This document shows, piece by piece, positions 1 to 8,862 of a DNA stretch of 64,000 nt. The stretch is from Bacteroidales bacterium UBA1180. GTDB taxonomy: Bacteria; Bacteroidota; Bacteroidia; Bacteroidales; Paludibacteraceae. The stretch is from positions 50,945-114,944 of the forward strand of contig DBYS01000001.1 of the NCBI GenBank assembly GCA_002310195.1, read 5' to 3'. A program made the position numbers and the translations under genes. Each line of letters opens with the position of its first letter. Positions within the stretch are counted from its first letter, which is position 1. The notes under the pieces were generated by a model. It saw nothing but the letters and a program-made list of their open reading frames with translations, ran no database searches and was not told the DNA's origin.

Positions 1-308
1 ATGAGGCGCTGCACGTATGGTGCATGAGTGCCGGCGATGAATGCGCGCATGGCATCGACTTGATTGCCGTGAGTGCGGAGCAGATAACCATAATAATAGC
101 ACGCGCGCGCGTAATCATCGGAATAGATGAGCCTCCAGCTGCCAAGTGTGGCATACGCATCAGCAAGAGCCACACTATCATCATACGCCACGCCATGGTT
201 CACACGCAGACTGTCTGCTACAGCAACGGCCTGCTGCGCATCTTTCACCCCGCTGCATGCGCAAAACATGCAGAACAGCGATAGAAATATGCATGCGCGT
301 TGGAACAT
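1..308 (-). CDS. Partial lipoprotein, TPR-type, 3' end beyond window
   Basis: The reading frame begins with ATG at 306-308 and stays open to base 1, giving 102 codons; the rest lies outside the window. The N-terminus is a lipoprotein signal (MFQRACIFLSLFCMFCACSG) with a lipobox Cys at residue 18. The following sequence has the look of Bacteroidetes TPR regulators or lipoproteins: a YDDS motif, then YARACYYYGYLLRTHGN and an AMRAF segment typical of a first TPR helix pair. Its start is 5 bases after the stop of the upstream glycosyltransferase gene, so the two are probably cotranscribed. Many such proteins end in a transmembrane segment and a LuxR-like HTH, but that part is not visible here, so the role is unproven. 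Confidence 0.7.
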   Translation of the reverse strand, partial: MFQRACIFLSLFCMFCACSGVKDAQQAVAVADSLRVNHGVAYDDSVALADAYATLGSWRLIYSDDYARACYYYGYLLRTHGNQVDAMRAFIAGTHAPYVQRL

Positions 309-313
309 CGGAT

Positions 314-1153
314 TTATATGGTCTCTTGCTTCGTCAGTAGAATACTATTGAACATCCGTCGTTCGGAGTCAAAAAGCCAACCCCACTTGTTGAAGTAACG
401 GATCATATTGGTGGCATGGATCCATAACATCCGCAGGCTATGGTATGACGCCTGACGATGGGCATGAACGATCGTTTCGGACGGGTAATAGAGCGTAAGA
501 AAATCCCGATGAATCCGCCGGGTGAGGTCGATATCCTCAGGGTACATAAAGAATCGCTCATCGAACAATCCGCTCTTCAGCAGCGCCTCCGTGCGCAACA
601 GCATGAAGCAGCCTGAGAGGTAAGGCGCGTTGATCGGGCGCGAGTGGTCAAGATCGCGAAGCTCGAAGTGCGCGTTGCGAGCACTATTGTGCCCGAACTT
701 GCCGAACAGAATGCGACGCATGAGATCGGCAGGCGTAGGCAAGAGCTTGGCAAGGTACTGCAATTCGCCGTTGACATCGACGATACGGGGCTGCAAAAGT
801 CCGATGGTACCGTTGGCCTGCATGACGTCAAGCAGATGATCAATAGCCTCAGCAGAAACCTGTACGTCGGAGTTCATAACAAGGTGAAACGGAATCTCAT
901 CATAGATGGTCTCGCGGATAGCAATGTTATGCGCTGTACCGTAACCGAGGTTCTTGCCGGGATGCCGGTAAGTGACCACTGACCGCTGACCGCTGACCGC
1001 CGACAATTCCTGTTCGGGCAGAGGCTCGGGGGAGTTGTCGATGAGATAGATACGGTTGACGCTCCGGGAACGCTGAAGTTCCTTCACCAGCGGCTGCCAC
1101 TCGCCCTCGGGCGTGCGGTAGAGGACAATCGATATGTTCAGCAATTTGGACAT
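314..1153 (-). CDS. Glycosyltransferase family 2 (rhamnosyltransferase-like)
   Basis: 279 residues with a GT-A fold signature: the N-terminal strand (NISIVLYRT), a nucleotide-sugar motif LIDNS near residues 37-41, the DXD-like NSDV at 94-97 and the acceptor-side YPEDIDLTRR near 204-213. The family transfers sugars to cell-surface glycans in the cytoplasm; the exact sugar cannot be read from sequence. The gene lies 59 bases after rpsP and just ahead of a lipoprotein gene. Residues about 52-59 are encoded by four tandem heptamers (973-1000), so gain or loss of one copy would shift the frame. The short spacing to both neighbours suggests one transcript starting at the rpsP promoter. Confidence 0.85.
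   Translation of the reverse strand: MSKLLNISIVLYRTPEGEWQPLVKELQRSRSVNRIYLIDNSPEPLPEQELSAVSGQRSVVTYRHPGKNLGYGTAHNIAIRETIYDEIPFHLVMNSDVQVSAEAIDHLLDVMQANGTIGLLQPRIVDVNGELQYLAKLLPTPADLMRRILFGKFGHNSARNAHFELRDLDHSRPINAPYLSGCFMLLRTEALLKSGLFDERFFMYPEDIDLTRRIHRDFLTLYYPSETIVHAHRQASYHSLRMLWIHATNMIRYFNKWGWLFDSERRMFNSILLTKQETI
973..1000 (-). repeat. Four tandem heptamers inside a glycosyltransferase gene
   Basis: On the plus strand the stretch reads TGACCAC followed by three exact copies of TGACCGC. It lies within the coding frame of the family 2 glycosyltransferase. Seven is not a multiple of three, so slipped-strand copy change would knock the gene out of frame. The current copy number keeps it open. 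Confidence 0.85.
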
Positions 1154-1212
1154 TCAGAAAAAATAAGGTGGTGCGCCGGAAAGGTGCACCACCATTTGCA
1201 ACACGCAGTTGA

Positions 1213-1770
1213 TTACTCTGCTGCGGTCTCCGGTGCGGACTCTGCTTCCTTAACAGCCTCAGCAGCTTCCTGAGCGGCCTCAACAGCAGCAGCGGCAAGT
1301 GCCTCGGCAGCCTCCTGACGTTTCTTAGCAACGGCAGCGGCTTTAGCCTTGTTAGTCTCAACCTCTTGTGCGAGACGCTCCTTGGCGGTAGCGGCTTTCT
1401 TGCTTGCCTCGTCACGGCTGATCTTGCCGAGCTTGGCATCCTTCTGAGCCTTCCAAGCGTCGAAACGCTTCTGAGCCTCAGCCTCGCTGAAAGCGCCTTT
1501 CTTTACGCCACCCTGGAGGTGCTTCATCAGCATAACACCCTCACCTGAAAGCAGGTTGCGAACGGTGTCAGTAGGTTGAGCACCAACGTTGACCCAATAC
1601 AATGCACGCTCGAAGTTCAGATCGATCGTCAGAGGATTGGTGTTAGGGTTGTACGAGCCAATACGCTCAATAATCTTGCCGTCACGCGGTGAACGACTGT
1701 CGGCTACTACGATGTGGTAGTATGCATAGTCCTTATGACCATGACGTGCCAAACGAATTTTTGTTGCCAT
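1213..1770 (-). CDS. rpsP: 30S ribosomal protein S16
   Basis: 185 residues. The first 80 or so are canonical S16 (MATKIRLARHGHKDYAYYHI, then GSYNPNT and the segment around W58), which helps assemble the body of the 30S subunit. The remaining 100 residues are an Ala/Glu/Lys-rich, probably helical extension, as is usual for Bacteroidetes S16 and absent from the roughly 82-residue E. coli protein. The start follows an A-rich leader with AAAC repeats and no Shine-Dalgarno site. A matching promoter lies at 1858-1889. Confidence 0.97.
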   Translation of the reverse strand: MATKIRLARHGHKDYAYYHIVVADSRSPRDGKIIERIGSYNPNTNPLTIDLNFERALYWVNVGAQPTDTVRNLLSGEGVMLMKHLQGGVKKGAFSEAEAQKRFDAWKAQKDAKLGKISRDEASKKAATAKERLAQEVETNKAKAAAVAKKRQEAAEALAAAAVEAAQEAAEAVKEAESAPETAAE

Positions 1771-1857
1771 TCTTGTTTGTTTGTTTATGGGCTACGACTA
1801 CTCGAATCGCCTGCCCGGGTTAGTAATATGGTCGTGCTTCTTACTCGAAAAAGCGTG

Positions 1858-1889
1858 CAAAGGTACAACAATTATTTCATATTTGCAAA
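1858..1889 (-). promoter_or_regulatory. Promoter of rpsP
   Basis: Read on the minus strand: TTTG (1886-1889), 20 bases, TACCTTTG (1858-1865). This is the Bacteroidetes sigma-ABfr -33/-7 pair, about 90 bases ahead of the rpsP start. Confidence 0.85.
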
Positions 1890-1951
1890 TTTTCAGGAAG
1901 AAAAAGCGCCGTTCCCCGTGAAAATGCAATATATAAACTGCAAAATGCAGC

Positions 1952-1987
1952 GGGCTGAGCCCCGGGCTAAGCCCCGGGCTCAGCCCT
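1952..1987 (-). repeat. Three 12-bp palindromic units forming a strong hairpin
   Basis: Three consecutive units GGGCTGAGCCCC, GGGCTAAGCCCC and GGGCTCAGCCCT. The outer two are reverse complements, so the whole folds into a 16-bp stem with one mismatch and a 3-base loop (1952-1967 with 1971-1986). It begins 6 bases past the pepD stop, so it may end or protect that mRNA, though no T-run follows. Confidence 0.7.
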
Positions 1988-1992
1988 ATCAA

Positions 1993-3447
1993 TCAGAGCG
2001 CCGCAAGGGTAGCCTTCAGCCATTGCCAGGTCTTGGCGGTAGATGAGAGACTCAGTCGCTCTTTAGGCGAATGAACGTCGTACATCTGCGGGCCGACGCT
2101 GACCATATCCATGTCGGGGTACTTGGTCAGGAACAGTCCGCACTCCAATCCTGCATGTATAGCCAGCACTTCAGGTTCGGCTTTGTACAGTTGCTTGTAC
2201 GTTGCCACGATCGTATCGAGTAGCGGCGAGTGTACGTTCGGTGCCCAACCCGGGTAACCGTCGCCGTGCGTCACCTCGTCGCAAGCGATGGACAGCGCAT
2301 ACTCCACGTGCCGCTTGATCTGATGCTTCTGCGCTTCAATCGACGAACGCTGCGAAGTGTTGATCTCGATGTAACAACCGTTGGCATCCTGTTTGGTATG
2401 AACAGAAGCGAGGTTAGTGGACGTCTCAACGAGATCGGGAATATCCGCACTCATGCGGATCATACCGTGCGGGCAGGTTGTGAGCGTAGCCAGCAGACGC
2501 GAGGTGTCCTTCAGGCTCATAACCTCTGCAGGCAGGGCCGTGGTCTCCATCGCACAGCGGATGTTCGGGTTAGTGGTTTGATAGACAGCCTCGACCTGTG
2601 CGGCTCGGTCGTTAAACAGAACACGCAGACGCTCGCGATCTTCAAACGGCACGCAGACAACTGCTTCCGCTTCGCGGGCGATAGCGTTGCGCAGGTTGCC
2701 GCCATGGATAGTGGCGATGTACATATCTGTCGAGTCGAACATCTCCGTGAGGAAGTACGCGAGCACCTTGTTGGCGTTTGCACGACCTTTGTTGATATCC
2801 TCACCCGAGTGTCCGCCGGGCAGGCCGTCCACACGGATCTTCAGCCCAAGCCATTTGCCTTCGGGCAATGCCTCAGGCGTATAGTGCATCTTACCGAGAG
2901 AATCGATACCGCCGGCGCAGCCGATGCAAATCTTGCCGTCATCCTCGTTGTCAAGATTGATGAGCCGTTTGCCGCGCAACAAGCCGTCCTGCAGACGGTT
3001 AGCACCGGTCAGGCCGGTCTCTTCGTCCACGGTGAACAGTGCTTCCAGAGCAGGGCGCTTGACGTCAGGCGAGATGAGCGCAGCGAGCGCCATAGCCATA
3101 CCTATACCGTCATCCGCACCGAGGGTCGTGCCCTTGGCATGCATCCAATCGCCTTCAACGACGGTCTGGATAGGATCGTTCATGAAGTCGATGGTGCAAT
3201 CGGCATCTTTCTCGCACACCATGTCCTGATGTGCCTGCAGGATAACTCCCGGATGATCTTCGTAGCCCGGCGTGGCGGGTACGCGCATCACGACGTTCAT
3301 CGCTTCGTCGGTGACACATTCGATGTTATGCGCGGCAGCAAAGTCCTGCAGCCAGCGGCTAATCTTCTCCTCATGTTTCGAGGGACGGGGAATCTTGTTA
3401 ATCTGTGCGAAGATCTCAAATACTTCGCGGGGTTCGATGGTGGTCAT
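1993..3447 (-). CDS. pepD: Aminoacyl-histidine dipeptidase (cytosol nonspecific dipeptidase)
   Basis: 484 residues, the usual length for PepD of the M20 family, a cytosolic di-zinc enzyme that cleaves Xaa-His and other dipeptides. Visible metal and catalytic motifs are QAHQDMV (H73, D75), LGADDGIG (D112-D113) and DEETGLTGA (E142-E143); a later GLECG segment near residue 440 fits a further metal ligand. The inserted lid domain of M20 enzymes lies in the middle. The start was taken at ATG 3445-3447, which begins the conserved N-terminus. The next upstream gene is a second, unrelated dipeptidase 15 bases away, so peptide breakdown genes are paired and probably cotranscribed. Confidence 0.95.
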   Translation of the reverse strand: MTTIEPREVFEIFAQINKIPRPSKHEEKISRWLQDFAAAHNIECVTDEAMNVVMRVPATPGYEDHPGVILQAHQDMVCEKDADCTIDFMNDPIQTVVEGDWMHAKGTTLGADDGIGMAMALAALISPDVKRPALEALFTVDEETGLTGANRLQDGLLRGKRLINLDNEDDGKICIGCAGGIDSLGKMHYTPEALPEGKWLGLKIRVDGLPGGHSGEDINKGRANANKVLAYFLTEMFDSTDMYIATIHGGNLRNAIAREAEAVVCVPFEDRERLRVLFNDRAAQVEAVYQTTNPNIRCAMETTALPAEVMSLKDTSRLLATLTTCPHGMIRMSADIPDLVETSTNLASVHTKQDANGCYIEINTSQRSSIEAQKHQIKRHVEYALSIACDEVTHGDGYPGWAPNVHSPLLDTIVATYKQLYKAEPEVLAIHAGLECGLFLTKYPDMDMVSVGPQMYDVHSPKERLSLSSTAKTWQWLKATLAAL

Positions 3448-3462
3448 ATAGTGGTGATTTAA

Positions 3463-5130
3463 TTATTCATGAAGGGTCTCGGGCGCTATTTGGCGCAAGA
3501 ACGGTTCGGGGAACGGCGGACGATTAGGCATCTCGGGTTGGCCGTAGGCATTGCGAACGAACTGACCATTCTCGAATTTACGCTCCTGGCCGTCGATGTA
3601 CTTCGTGATGAGATAGATGTATAGTTCTTTCCAGTCCTTTACAACCTCTTCCGCCTCGCGGCAGGAGTAGTCGGTCAGCATCTTGTCGATCTCCGATTCG
3701 GAGAGTCGGGCTGCCTCGTTGTCGATAGCCTCAACCTGTGCGTTGAAGCGCTCCTCCCACATCGCTTGGCGCTGGCGGATCTCCGGCAATATGCGCTCGT
3801 ACTTCTCGTAGGCTTTGTTTGCCACAAGATTGAACGCCCACCAAGCTGATGTCGCCGAGTAGGTATAAAGATCGCCGTTGCCCTTCTCCATACACTTGGG
3901 CACGGCAAAGATACGGCTGTACATCGGCACGTACACGTTCGTGGCAGCATCGTCAACACCGAACCAGAAGATTCCTCCGGCAGGTTTGTTGCCGCGCATC
4001 TGCGAGACGAACGACCAGGCTGTCTGCTGGGTTGCCGTCGGACGCTGATACCAATATGCTACGCTGTCCAGTTCGTACTTCAGTCCGCCGTAACGGAGCT
4101 TGCTGCCCCACGCGCCGGCGGCTTTGCCTTTGGTAATATCCAGCGGTGTGCCTTCGTACTGATCGCGCATGCAATCCTTTACTTCCTGTGCACTAACCTT
4201 GTGGTTCGGACGGATATACAGCGGCATTGCCTCACCGGCATCCTTGCCGCCTGTGGCGAGGAAGGTCTGACCGGTAACGAACGGGAGGAAACGGTCCATA
4301 TCGTCGCTGAAATGGCGATAGAAGCTCCACACACGTGCTTCGCAGGCCAGCAGACCCGAAAAATCGTACGGGTTGAATGCCTTCTGGAACGAGAACTCCG
4401 AATCCTTGCCCTCGAACAGGCCTTTGCGGCGTGCGAACCGGATGATATCAGCCGAGTAGATGATGTCACCCATATCGACTATACCGGTCTTCTTGGCTTT
4501 CTTGGCAGCAGCTTTTGTCGGCGCAGGTACGCCTTGTGTGCGCGCCTGATTGGCGTGAGCGGCAATGCAGTCATCGGGGATTCGTGTGGCTACCCATACC
4601 GCACCTTTCTCGCCCTTGCCGCGACCGATGATATCCATGATCCATATCTCGTTGGGATCGCCGAAAGAGAGCGATTCGCCCTCGCTGGCATAGCCGTACT
4701 CTTTGACGAGAGATGTAACGCAATCGATAGCCTCGCGCGCTGTTTTGCAACGCTCCAGAGCGATGTAAATCAGACTGCCGTAGTCGATACCTACGGTGTC
4801 CCAGAGCTCCTCGCGCCCACCCCATGTGGTTTCGCCGATGGTGAGCTGGTGCTCGTTGGTGTTGCCTACAACGGAGTACGTATGCTCCACCTCAGGGATA
4901 GTGCAGAGCGGACGACCGGTGTCCCACTCCACAACCTCGCGAACCGAACCTTTCTCATGGTCGGCTGCGGGAGAGAAATGCAAGTAACCGTAGAATGAAT
5001 ACGAGTCAGCGGCGTAGGAGATGATTGTGCTGCCGTCAACCGATGCGTCTTTGCCCACGAGGAAATTCGTGCAGGCGAGGACACTTGTCCATGCGGCGAG
5101 TAGTACGCCAAGAGAGAAGAGTTTTTTCAT
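3463..5130 (-). CDS. C69-family dipeptidase (secreted Ntn-hydrolase)
   Basis: I place the start at ATG 5128-5130, giving 555 residues with a signal peptide (MKKLFSLGVLLAAWTSVLA) and then Cys20. Longer frames to 5277 run through the promoter and are unlikely. Peptidase family C69 uses an N-terminal nucleophile Cys exposed by processing; the CTNFLVG motif directly after the signal peptide fits this. Motifs such as YGSLIYIALERCKTAREAI and the SFGDPNEIWIMDIIG segment are typical of the family. It is likely exported and cleaves dipeptides or short peptides in the periplasm. It forms a pair with pepD and has its own promoter at 5173-5204. Confidence 0.92.
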   Translation of the reverse strand: MKKLFSLGVLLAAWTSVLACTNFLVGKDASVDGSTIISYAADSYSFYGYLHFSPAADHEKGSVREVVEWDTGRPLCTIPEVEHTYSVVGNTNEHQLTIGETTWGGREELWDTVGIDYGSLIYIALERCKTAREAIDCVTSLVKEYGYASEGESLSFGDPNEIWIMDIIGRGKGEKGAVWVATRIPDDCIAAHANQARTQGVPAPTKAAAKKAKKTGIVDMGDIIYSADIIRFARRKGLFEGKDSEFSFQKAFNPYDFSGLLACEARVWSFYRHFSDDMDRFLPFVTGQTFLATGGKDAGEAMPLYIRPNHKVSAQEVKDCMRDQYEGTPLDITKGKAAGAWGSKLRYGGLKYELDSVAYWYQRPTATQQTAWSFVSQMRGNKPAGGIFWFGVDDAATNVYVPMYSRIFAVPKCMEKGNGDLYTYSATSAWWAFNLVANKAYEKYERILPEIRQRQAMWEERFNAQVEAIDNEAARLSESEIDKMLTDYSCREAEEVVKDWKELYIYLITKYIDGQERKFENGQFVRNAYGQPEMPNRPPFPEPFLRQIAPETLHE

Positions 5131-5172
5131 ATCTTGTGATTTGTTATTTATTTGTATTTGTCGAACGCGTTG

Positions 5173-5204
5173 CAAAGGTACGAAAAATTTTCGGTTTATG
5201 CAAA
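5173..5204 (-). promoter_or_regulatory. Promoter of the C69 peptidase-pepD pair
   Basis: Minus strand TTTG (5201-5204), 20 bases, TACCTTTG (5173-5180), about 43 bases ahead of the chosen ATG. This supports the start at 5130, because longer frames would begin upstream of transcription. Confidence 0.85.
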
Positions 5205-5347
5205 TAATTGAAGGAAAAAGTGAATAATTGTTGAATAAATGGCAGATAAATCGGTGTATTTGTCGCGACCGGAACACGGACTATACGGGCGGTTCGGGCG
5301 AAAAACAGAGATTTTTGTTCCGTTTTGGTATTATTATCGTAACAAAA

Positions 5348-5379
5348 TTTGCATAATTGCATTTTTTTCCGTATTTTTG
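5348..5379 (+). promoter_or_regulatory. Promoter of the EEP-SGNH gene
   Basis: TTTG (5348-5351), 20 bases, TATTTTTG (5372-5379). This is the Bacteroidetes promoter form and lies about 66 bases ahead of ATG 5446. Confidence 0.8.
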
Positions 5380-5445
5380 TGCTGGATATATGCGCGCCAT
5401 GTACTTGTATGTGTGCGCATGGAAAACCATATAACTATAATCAGT

Positions 5446-6957
5446 ATGAAACGTTCAATAGTATTCACACTCGCCGGTCTGCTTGCACTGTCAGTCAATG
5501 CGCAGACGATCAATATCATGTCGTATAATCTCCGCTCATCGGTCAAGAACGAGCAGGACGGCACGAACGGATGGACATACCGCAAGGAGGCTGCCGTGAA
5601 GATGCTGCTTGCGGAGCAACCTGATGTTGTAGGAATGCAGGAAGAGATGCCTGATCAGGAAGCATATCTGCGTGTGCATCTCGCTCCCTATTACGATGGC
5701 GTGGCTATCAGTCGTGATCCGAACAATCGCGAGGACGAGGCTTGCGCAATCTTCTACCGCACCGACAAGTTCAATCTTGTTCGCACAAACACGTTCTGGC
5801 TCAGTGAGACCCCCGACGTGCCTTCGCGCGGCTGGGACGGAAAGTACAAACGAATAGTCACTTACGTTCATCTGCGCGACAAGAAGTCCGGACAATTGTA
5901 TCTGGTGTTCAACACCCACCTCGATCACAAGGGTGTAGTGGCACGCGAGAAATCGCTGCAACTGATTGCCGACAGCGCGATAGCTATCGGCGGTGACACG
6001 GTTCCGATGTTCGTGATGGGTGATCTGAACGTCACGCCCGACGCGCCCGAACTGGCACCGATGTGGAACACTATGAAACTTGCACAAAACGAGGCAGCTA
6101 TTACTGATCCCGGCATGACGTTCCACAGTTGGGGACGAGGCAAAGGCAAGATGATAGACTATATCTTTTACCGCAACGCTTCAGCACTGGAGTTCCGCAT
6201 ATTGCGTAACGGCTATGGTGTACCGTACTTGAGCGATCATTACCCCGTCATGGCCGTGTGCACGCCGATGAACATCAGCAAGGATGTGTATGACGCCGTC
6301 GTTCGGCACAACAAGACCGTACGTACGCGCAACAACCGACTGAAAGACTGGGCGCGATTTGAGTACTACCAGAAACAGAACGATAGCATCCATGCCGCCA
6401 AAGCAAAGACGACTGTTGTATTTTACGGCAACAGCATTACGAACAACTGGTATAAGATGCGTCCGCAGTTCTTCCACGACAACGGTTTTACCGGTCGCGG
6501 CATAGGCGGACAGACATCTTCCGAACTGCTCGTCAGAATGCGGCAGGATGTGATTGACCTGCACCCGAAGATTGTGGTAATCATGTGCGGCACAAACGAT
6601 ATTGCACAGAACAATGGTACAATCACCATTGACCACACGGTAGGAAACATCATCTCGATGTGCGAACTGGCTAAGGCCAACAAGATTCGTCCTATCCTTT
6701 GTTCAGCTCTGCCGGCACGCTCGTTCCGTTGGAACCCGACCGTGCCCGATGCGCCGGCACAGATTCGCGAACTGAATGCCAAGATCAGCGATTACGCCAA
6801 AGCCAACAAGATCACTTACGTCGATTACTACAGTGCGATGGTTGACAAGGACGGCGGACTCAAAGCCGGCCTGAGCAACGATGAAGTGCACCCGACCGAT
6901 GCAGGCTATGAGGTGATGGAACCGATCATCCTCGACGTGCTCAAAAAAGCAAAGTGA
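5446..6957 (+). CDS. Secreted fusion: EEP phosphatase/nuclease-like domain plus SGNH hydrolase
   Basis: Start chosen at ATG 5446, where a signal peptide begins (MKRSIVFTLAGLLALSVNAQ); 503 residues. Residues 21-275 form an endonuclease/exonuclease/phosphatase domain: MSYNLR (25-30), MQEEMPD with the metal-binding Glu near 66, NTHLDHKG (156-162), GDLN (192-195) and SDHYPV (263-268). Residues 320-503 form an SGNH/GDSL hydrolase: GNSI (328-331), GIGGQT, GTND (382-385) and DEVHP with the catalytic His near 482. Each half occurs alone as a secreted enzyme in Bacteroidetes. The pairing suggests stepwise removal of phosphoester and acyl groups from one substrate, perhaps a glycan or lipid; that is inference. 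It has its own promoter and terminator, so it is a single-gene unit. Confidence 0.88.
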   Translation: MKRSIVFTLAGLLALSVNAQTINIMSYNLRSSVKNEQDGTNGWTYRKEAAVKMLLAEQPDVVGMQEEMPDQEAYLRVHLAPYYDGVAISRDPNNREDEACAIFYRTDKFNLVRTNTFWLSETPDVPSRGWDGKYKRIVTYVHLRDKKSGQLYLVFNTHLDHKGVVAREKSLQLIADSAIAIGGDTVPMFVMGDLNVTPDAPELAPMWNTMKLAQNEAAITDPGMTFHSWGRGKGKMIDYIFYRNASALEFRILRNGYGVPYLSDHYPVMAVCTPMNISKDVYDAVVRHNKTVRTRNNRLKDWARFEYYQKQNDSIHAAKAKTTVVFYGNSITNNWYKMRPQFFHDNGFTGRGIGGQTSSELLVRMRQDVIDLHPKIVVIMCGTNDIAQNNGTITIDHTVGNIISMCELAKANKIRPILCSALPARSFRWNPTVPDAPAQIRELNAKISDYAKANKITYVDYYSAMVDKDGGLKAGLSNDEVHPTDAGYEVMEPIILDVLKKAK

Positions 6958-6967
6958 TATAGGATCT

Positions 6968-7015
6968 TATACATACAAGCAAAGCGCCTTGACGGGCGCT
7001 TTGCTTGTATGTATA
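6968..7015. terminator. Bidirectional hairpin terminator
   Basis: A perfect 21-bp stem (6968-6988 with 6995-7015) and a 6-base loop lie between two convergent genes. The GC core AAGCGCC/GGCGCTT is flanked by AT-rich arms. It could end transcription from both sides. Confidence 0.85.
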
Positions 7016-7036
7016 TCCGTATGTCTCGGCCTTCGA

Positions 7037-8851
7037 TCAGAACTTGTACGATGCTCCAAGCAGGAAGTTCGTTCCCGGGTTGGTATAGCCATAGTAATAG
7101 ACGTTGTGGCGATAGATGATGTTGTTCAGTTCAAGGAACACGCTCAGCCACTTGTTGTACTCGTACGTACAGCCCAGATTGAGTTCGATGGTCGGTATGA
7201 ATGTGCGGATGGAATAGTCACGTCCGGTGGCCGTCTCCTCGTACATAAGTGCTTGGCGTTTGCCTGCAAAGTAGTTGTGCGAGTAGAGCGTCCAGTGGCG
7301 GTTGATGCGTGCATCAACATTAACCGTCAGATCCCAACGCGGACGGTCAAGCATCTTGAATGAACCGTCGGGGTTCTTCACGGCTGCCCACAGCGAAGCC
7401 TCGTCGGCAGCATTGCCTTTGGATGCATGCGGCACTTCGATACTGTCCATACTGCCGGTGTAATACCCTCCGGCTACGAGAATATGAACGATATCCTGAT
7501 AGTGGTACGTAATCTCTCCGCCAATTTTCCAGCGCTGCAGGTGGGAATAGACGTAGCCGCCGAACACCGGATCACTGTCCCCCATGTCGTCACGGTACTT
7601 GCGTACCTCCCAGTAGTACGGATTGCAGGTGGATAATTGATTCTTCTTCCACTCATAGCGTGCGTGCAAGTCGATAAGCAGATTAGCCTGGGGACGAATC
7701 TTCAGACCGAGTTGCGCCTGCACGGGGATATATCCGGCCACATGATGAGACACCACGCCGTTCCGATACGGACGATAGGGGTACAGATTGCTGTATGCCT
7801 GCAGCGAACCTTCGCCCAGCGAGCCTCGCGCCTCACCATAGATAGCCAGCCACTTGTGGGCTATATCATACTCCAGATACACGTTCGGCGACGGAGCAAA
7901 GGTGATATTCTCATTGCTCGACATCAGTTGTCCGCGACCGATGTTCAGGTCGAGGTTCACACCGATATGTGTATGGAAGCGATTATGGTCGTACGCATAG
8001 TACGGCTCAAGACGAATGGCATGCCTCGGGTTGTAGTGCGACGGATCGATCGTGGCATCATTGACGGTCATAAAGAAGTTCGCCGCCCGAACGTTCAGTC
8101 CGGCACGATGCTCACCGCCGTTCCACTCCAGTCGCCCGATGGTACGTATCTGGTGTTCAATCACATTCGTGGAATGCAGAAATGCCGAGTAACCCGTCTG
8201 CAACTGATACTGCACATTGCCCCGGCTGATGGAACGGACCCCTATACGGGTATTGATTGCCCAAAGCGAGAGCTTGTCCTCGGCCTTCAATTCTGACGGC
8301 TTGTCGATATGAATCATACCGGTCGAGTCCACATACCGTCCGCTAAATGTATAGAACCGGTTCTCGGCATCAGCACCGAAATACAGAGCTGTTGATGAGA
8401 ACGACTTGGTTATGTCCAGTCCGAAGTTTGTTTTCTCCACCGTGTACCGTCCCCATGCCGCACGATGATGCGCGTAGGCGTCAAGGGCAATCTTACTCTT
8501 CTTATCCTCGGCACGATAACCGAAGTCGAATGCGGTGTTGGTATGGCCTAATCCTCCGCTGACGTAACCGTGCAAGGGCTTGGATTGTTCCCATGTGGTG
8601 AGCGAGCAGCCCAGCGGGTTGATATTGAACGCAGGCGACAATGCTTGCGAGTACGACGAATAGTTAACCTCCGCCGGCTCTATGTCCTGCTGGACAATCA
8701 CCGGTTTGACACTGACTATACCCGCACTGCTGATGATTGGCTGGAAGTCGCGCTCAACGGTCACGTTCCTGTTCAAGATAGTATCTTGTGCCGTCATCGT
8801 CAACGGCAATAACAGCATGGCTGCAAATGCTATAATTGAATGTCTGTTCAT
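7037..8851 (-). CDS. Outer-membrane beta-barrel protein paired with a TPR protein
   Basis: 604 residues with a signal peptide (MNRHSIIAFAAMLLLPLTMTAQ). A short N-terminal plug-like stretch includes VTVERDFQPIISSAGIVSVKP; the rest alternates aromatic and polar residues as in a porin-like barrel and ends FLLGASYKF, with the terminal Phe preferred by the barrel assembly machinery. It resembles the TonB-receptor-like barrel that in many Bacteroidetes follows a roughly 1000-residue TPR gene, as it does here at a distance of 11 bases. No clear TonB box or full plug domain was seen, so transport is not implied. Function unknown; a role in outer-membrane assembly or secretion with the TPR partner is inferred from the pairing. 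Confidence 0.8.
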   Translation of the reverse strand: MNRHSIIAFAAMLLLPLTMTAQDTILNRNVTVERDFQPIISSAGIVSVKPVIVQQDIEPAEVNYSSYSQALSPAFNINPLGCSLTTWEQSKPLHGYVSGGLGHTNTAFDFGYRAEDKKSKIALDAYAHHRAAWGRYTVEKTNFGLDITKSFSSTALYFGADAENRFYTFSGRYVDSTGMIHIDKPSELKAEDKLSLWAINTRIGVRSISRGNVQYQLQTGYSAFLHSTNVIEHQIRTIGRLEWNGGEHRAGLNVRAANFFMTVNDATIDPSHYNPRHAIRLEPYYAYDHNRFHTHIGVNLDLNIGRGQLMSSNENITFAPSPNVYLEYDIAHKWLAIYGEARGSLGEGSLQAYSNLYPYRPYRNGVVSHHVAGYIPVQAQLGLKIRPQANLLIDLHARYEWKKNQLSTCNPYYWEVRKYRDDMGDSDPVFGGYVYSHLQRWKIGGEITYHYQDIVHILVAGGYYTGSMDSIEVPHASKGNAADEASLWAAVKNPDGSFKMLDRPRWDLTVNVDARINRHWTLYSHNYFAGKRQALMYEETATGRDYSIRTFIPTIELNLGCTYEYNKWLSVFLELNNIIYRHNVYYYGYTNPGTNFLLGASYKF

Positions 8852-8862
8852 AAGCTTCTCAA

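Larger units (their letters stand above)
5131..5445. other. Intergenic region with divergent promoters
   Basis: This 315-base gap separates the C69 peptidase (leftward) from the EEP-SGNH gene (rightward). It holds one promoter for each direction and nothing else that I can support. The region between them (5205-5347) is AT-rich without convincing operators. Confidence 0.7.

Noticed and set aside
2230..3462. Plus-strand open frame of 410 codons
   Set aside because: It lies wholly antisense to pepD, has no family features and no promoter.
5131..5277. N-terminal extension of the C69 peptidase
   Set aside because: It crosses the promoter and precedes a clear signal peptide.
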